From NCBI GenBank assembly GCA_900313765.1, contig OMSN01000002.1, positions 1 through 22,794 on the forward strand: 22,794 nt of DNA, written 5' to 3'. Position 1 is the first letter of the stretch; each line of letters starts with the position of its first letter. The position numbers were made by a program, and so were the translations under genes. The notes under the pieces are model-generated. The model did no database searches and was not told the origin of the DNA. It worked only from the letters and a program-made list of their open reading frames with translations. This document shows, piece by piece, positions 21,798 through 22,794 of the stretch. This DNA comes from an uncultured Eubacteriales bacterium. Lineage in GTDB: Bacteria; Bacillota; Clostridia; Lachnospirales; Lachnospiraceae.

Positions 21798-22794
21798 ATG
21801 TCCAACAATTCCAACAATACTCCTTCTGTCAGCGTCGACAACATCTACCGCCTGGATGGCAGAGTACCCATTACAAAGGCAATTCCATTCGGGATGCAGC
21901 ATGTTCTGGCCATGTTTGTCTCAAACCTCGCCCCGATCACGATCATAGCAGCGGCAGCCCAGCCGGCACTGTCGCAGGAGCAGATCGGAATGCTGCTCCA
22001 GAACGCCATGTTCATCGCAGGCATCGCTACGCTGCTTCAGCTCTACCCCATCTGGCGGATCGGATCAAGACTTCCGATCGTTATGGGCGTCAGCTTCACT
22101 TTTGTGACGATCCTCTGCTCTGTGGCAGCCAATTATGGATATCCCACCATGATCGGAGCGGTTCTGGTAGGCGGACTGATGGAAGGAACGCTTGGACTGT
22201 TCGCCAGACACCTGGTGAAATATATCAAGCCCATCGTCTCCGCATCTGTCGTCACAGGAATCGGTCTGTCGCTGTTTACCGTTGGCACCCGCTCCTTTGG
22301 AGGCGGCTACGCCGATGACTTCGGGTCTGCCAAAAACCTGATCATCGGTACGGTTACACTTGCCGTATGCCTGATCTGGACCATCTTTGCAAAAGGATAT
22401 CTCAAACAGCTCTCGGTGCTGGCAGGATTGATCGTCGGTTACATACTCTCCCTGTTTCTGGGAAAAGTTGATCTGAGCTCGATCCTCTCAGGCGGTATCC
22501 TCTCTCTGCCCCATTTCCTGATGTTCACGCCGCAGTTCAACATCGGAGCGATCCTGTCAGTGTGCGTGATCTTCTTCGTATCTGCGGCAGAGACGATCGG
22601 CGATACCTCTGCCATGGTCTCAGGAGGCCTCGGGCGCAGGATCACACAGGATGAGATCTCCGGTTCCCTTGCGGTCGACGGATACGCATCCGCCGTGTCC
22701 TCTCTGTTTGGGTGCCCTCCTGTAACCTCCTTCTCACAGAACGTCGGTCTGATCGCGATGACCAAAGTGGTCAACAGGTTCACCATCATGACCG
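21798..22794 (+). CDS. NCS2-family xanthine/uracil-type permease, 3' end cut by window edge
   Basis: 332 complete codons of a nucleobase-cation symporter-2 membrane protein that takes up xanthine, urate, uracil or a related base with a cation. Seen: GMQHVLAMF in the first membrane segment, VMGVSFTFVTI, AAETIGDTSAMVSGGLGR, and the NAT signature QNVGLIAMTK starting at Gln314. About eight to nine hydrophobic segments are visible; full proteins are about 430-460 residues, so the last segments are missing. The QN start of the signature suits the xanthine/urate branch more than the uracil branch, but this is not decisive. GGGAGGG precedes the ATG. It is isolated from the upstream exporter genes by a strong terminator. 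Confidence 0.92.
   Translation, partial: MSNNSNNTPSVSVDNIYRLDGRVPITKAIPFGMQHVLAMFVSNLAPITIIAAAAQPALSQEQIGMLLQNAMFIAGIATLLQLYPIWRIGSRLPIVMGVSFTFVTILCSVAANYGYPTMIGAVLVGGLMEGTLGLFARHLVKYIKPIVSASVVTGIGLSLFTVGTRSFGGGYADDFGSAKNLIIGTVTLAVCLIWTIFAKGYLKQLSVLAGLIVGYILSLFLGKVDLSSILSGGILSLPHFLMFTPQFNIGAILSVCVIFFVSAAETIGDTSAMVSGGLGRRITQDEISGSLAVDGYASAVSSLFGCPPVTSFSQNVGLIAMTKVVNRFTIMT

Overview
The window reads as chromosomal DNA of an anaerobic Firmicutes-like bacterium, most likely a gut or rumen Clostridia. Supporting signs are GC content slightly above half by eye, strong GGAGG ribosome-binding sites, rho-independent terminators, a split (two-subunit type) transketolase, PxpABC, a branched-chain-type (Liv) ABC importer, and a two-gene ThrE exporter. 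Two substrate-binding proteins lack the lipobox cysteine usual in monoderm Firmicutes, so a diderm relative is not excluded. No rRNA, tRNA, CRISPR array, insertion sequence or phage gene was seen. Coding density is high.

Left block (1-4215, minus strand): a five-gene run reads rraA-like, pxpB, pxpC, pxpA, transketolase N-terminal subunit (cut by the window edge). It diverges from a LysR-type regulator (4305-5222, plus). The short gap between them holds a perfect 8-bp inverted repeat with an 11-bp spacer, and its arms could be the -10 boxes of both promoters.

Central block (5219-17119, minus strand): one long probable operon of twelve genes reads livK, livH, livM, livG, livF, deoR-type repressor, two zinc-dependent dehydrogenases, class II aldolase, aldo/keto reductase, PfkB-type kinase, class I/II aminotransferase. 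Import, oxidation, phosphorylation, aldol cleavage and reduction are all encoded together. The DeoR repressor suggests that a sugar phosphate is the inducer. I infer catabolism of a polyol- or sugar-like compound, possibly nitrogen-containing, taken up by a transporter of the amino-acid class. The substrate cannot be named from sequence.

Right block (17557-22794, plus strand): a second, diverged Liv-type binding protein is transcribed away from livK across a 437-bp gap with two clear dyads, and it ends at a strong terminator. Next come a class V PLP enzyme that lacks the desulfurase cysteine, two genes for a split threonine/serine-type exporter, another strong terminator, and the start of an NCS2 xanthine/uracil-type permease that runs off the end.

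The most interesting possibilities are the unassigned Liv-DeoR-polyol operon and a possible pathway joining the diverged PxpABC, the aminotransferase and the RraA-type aldolase. In that pathway a substituted pyroglutamate would be opened, transaminated and cleaved. These are hypotheses; the gene families themselves are well supported.
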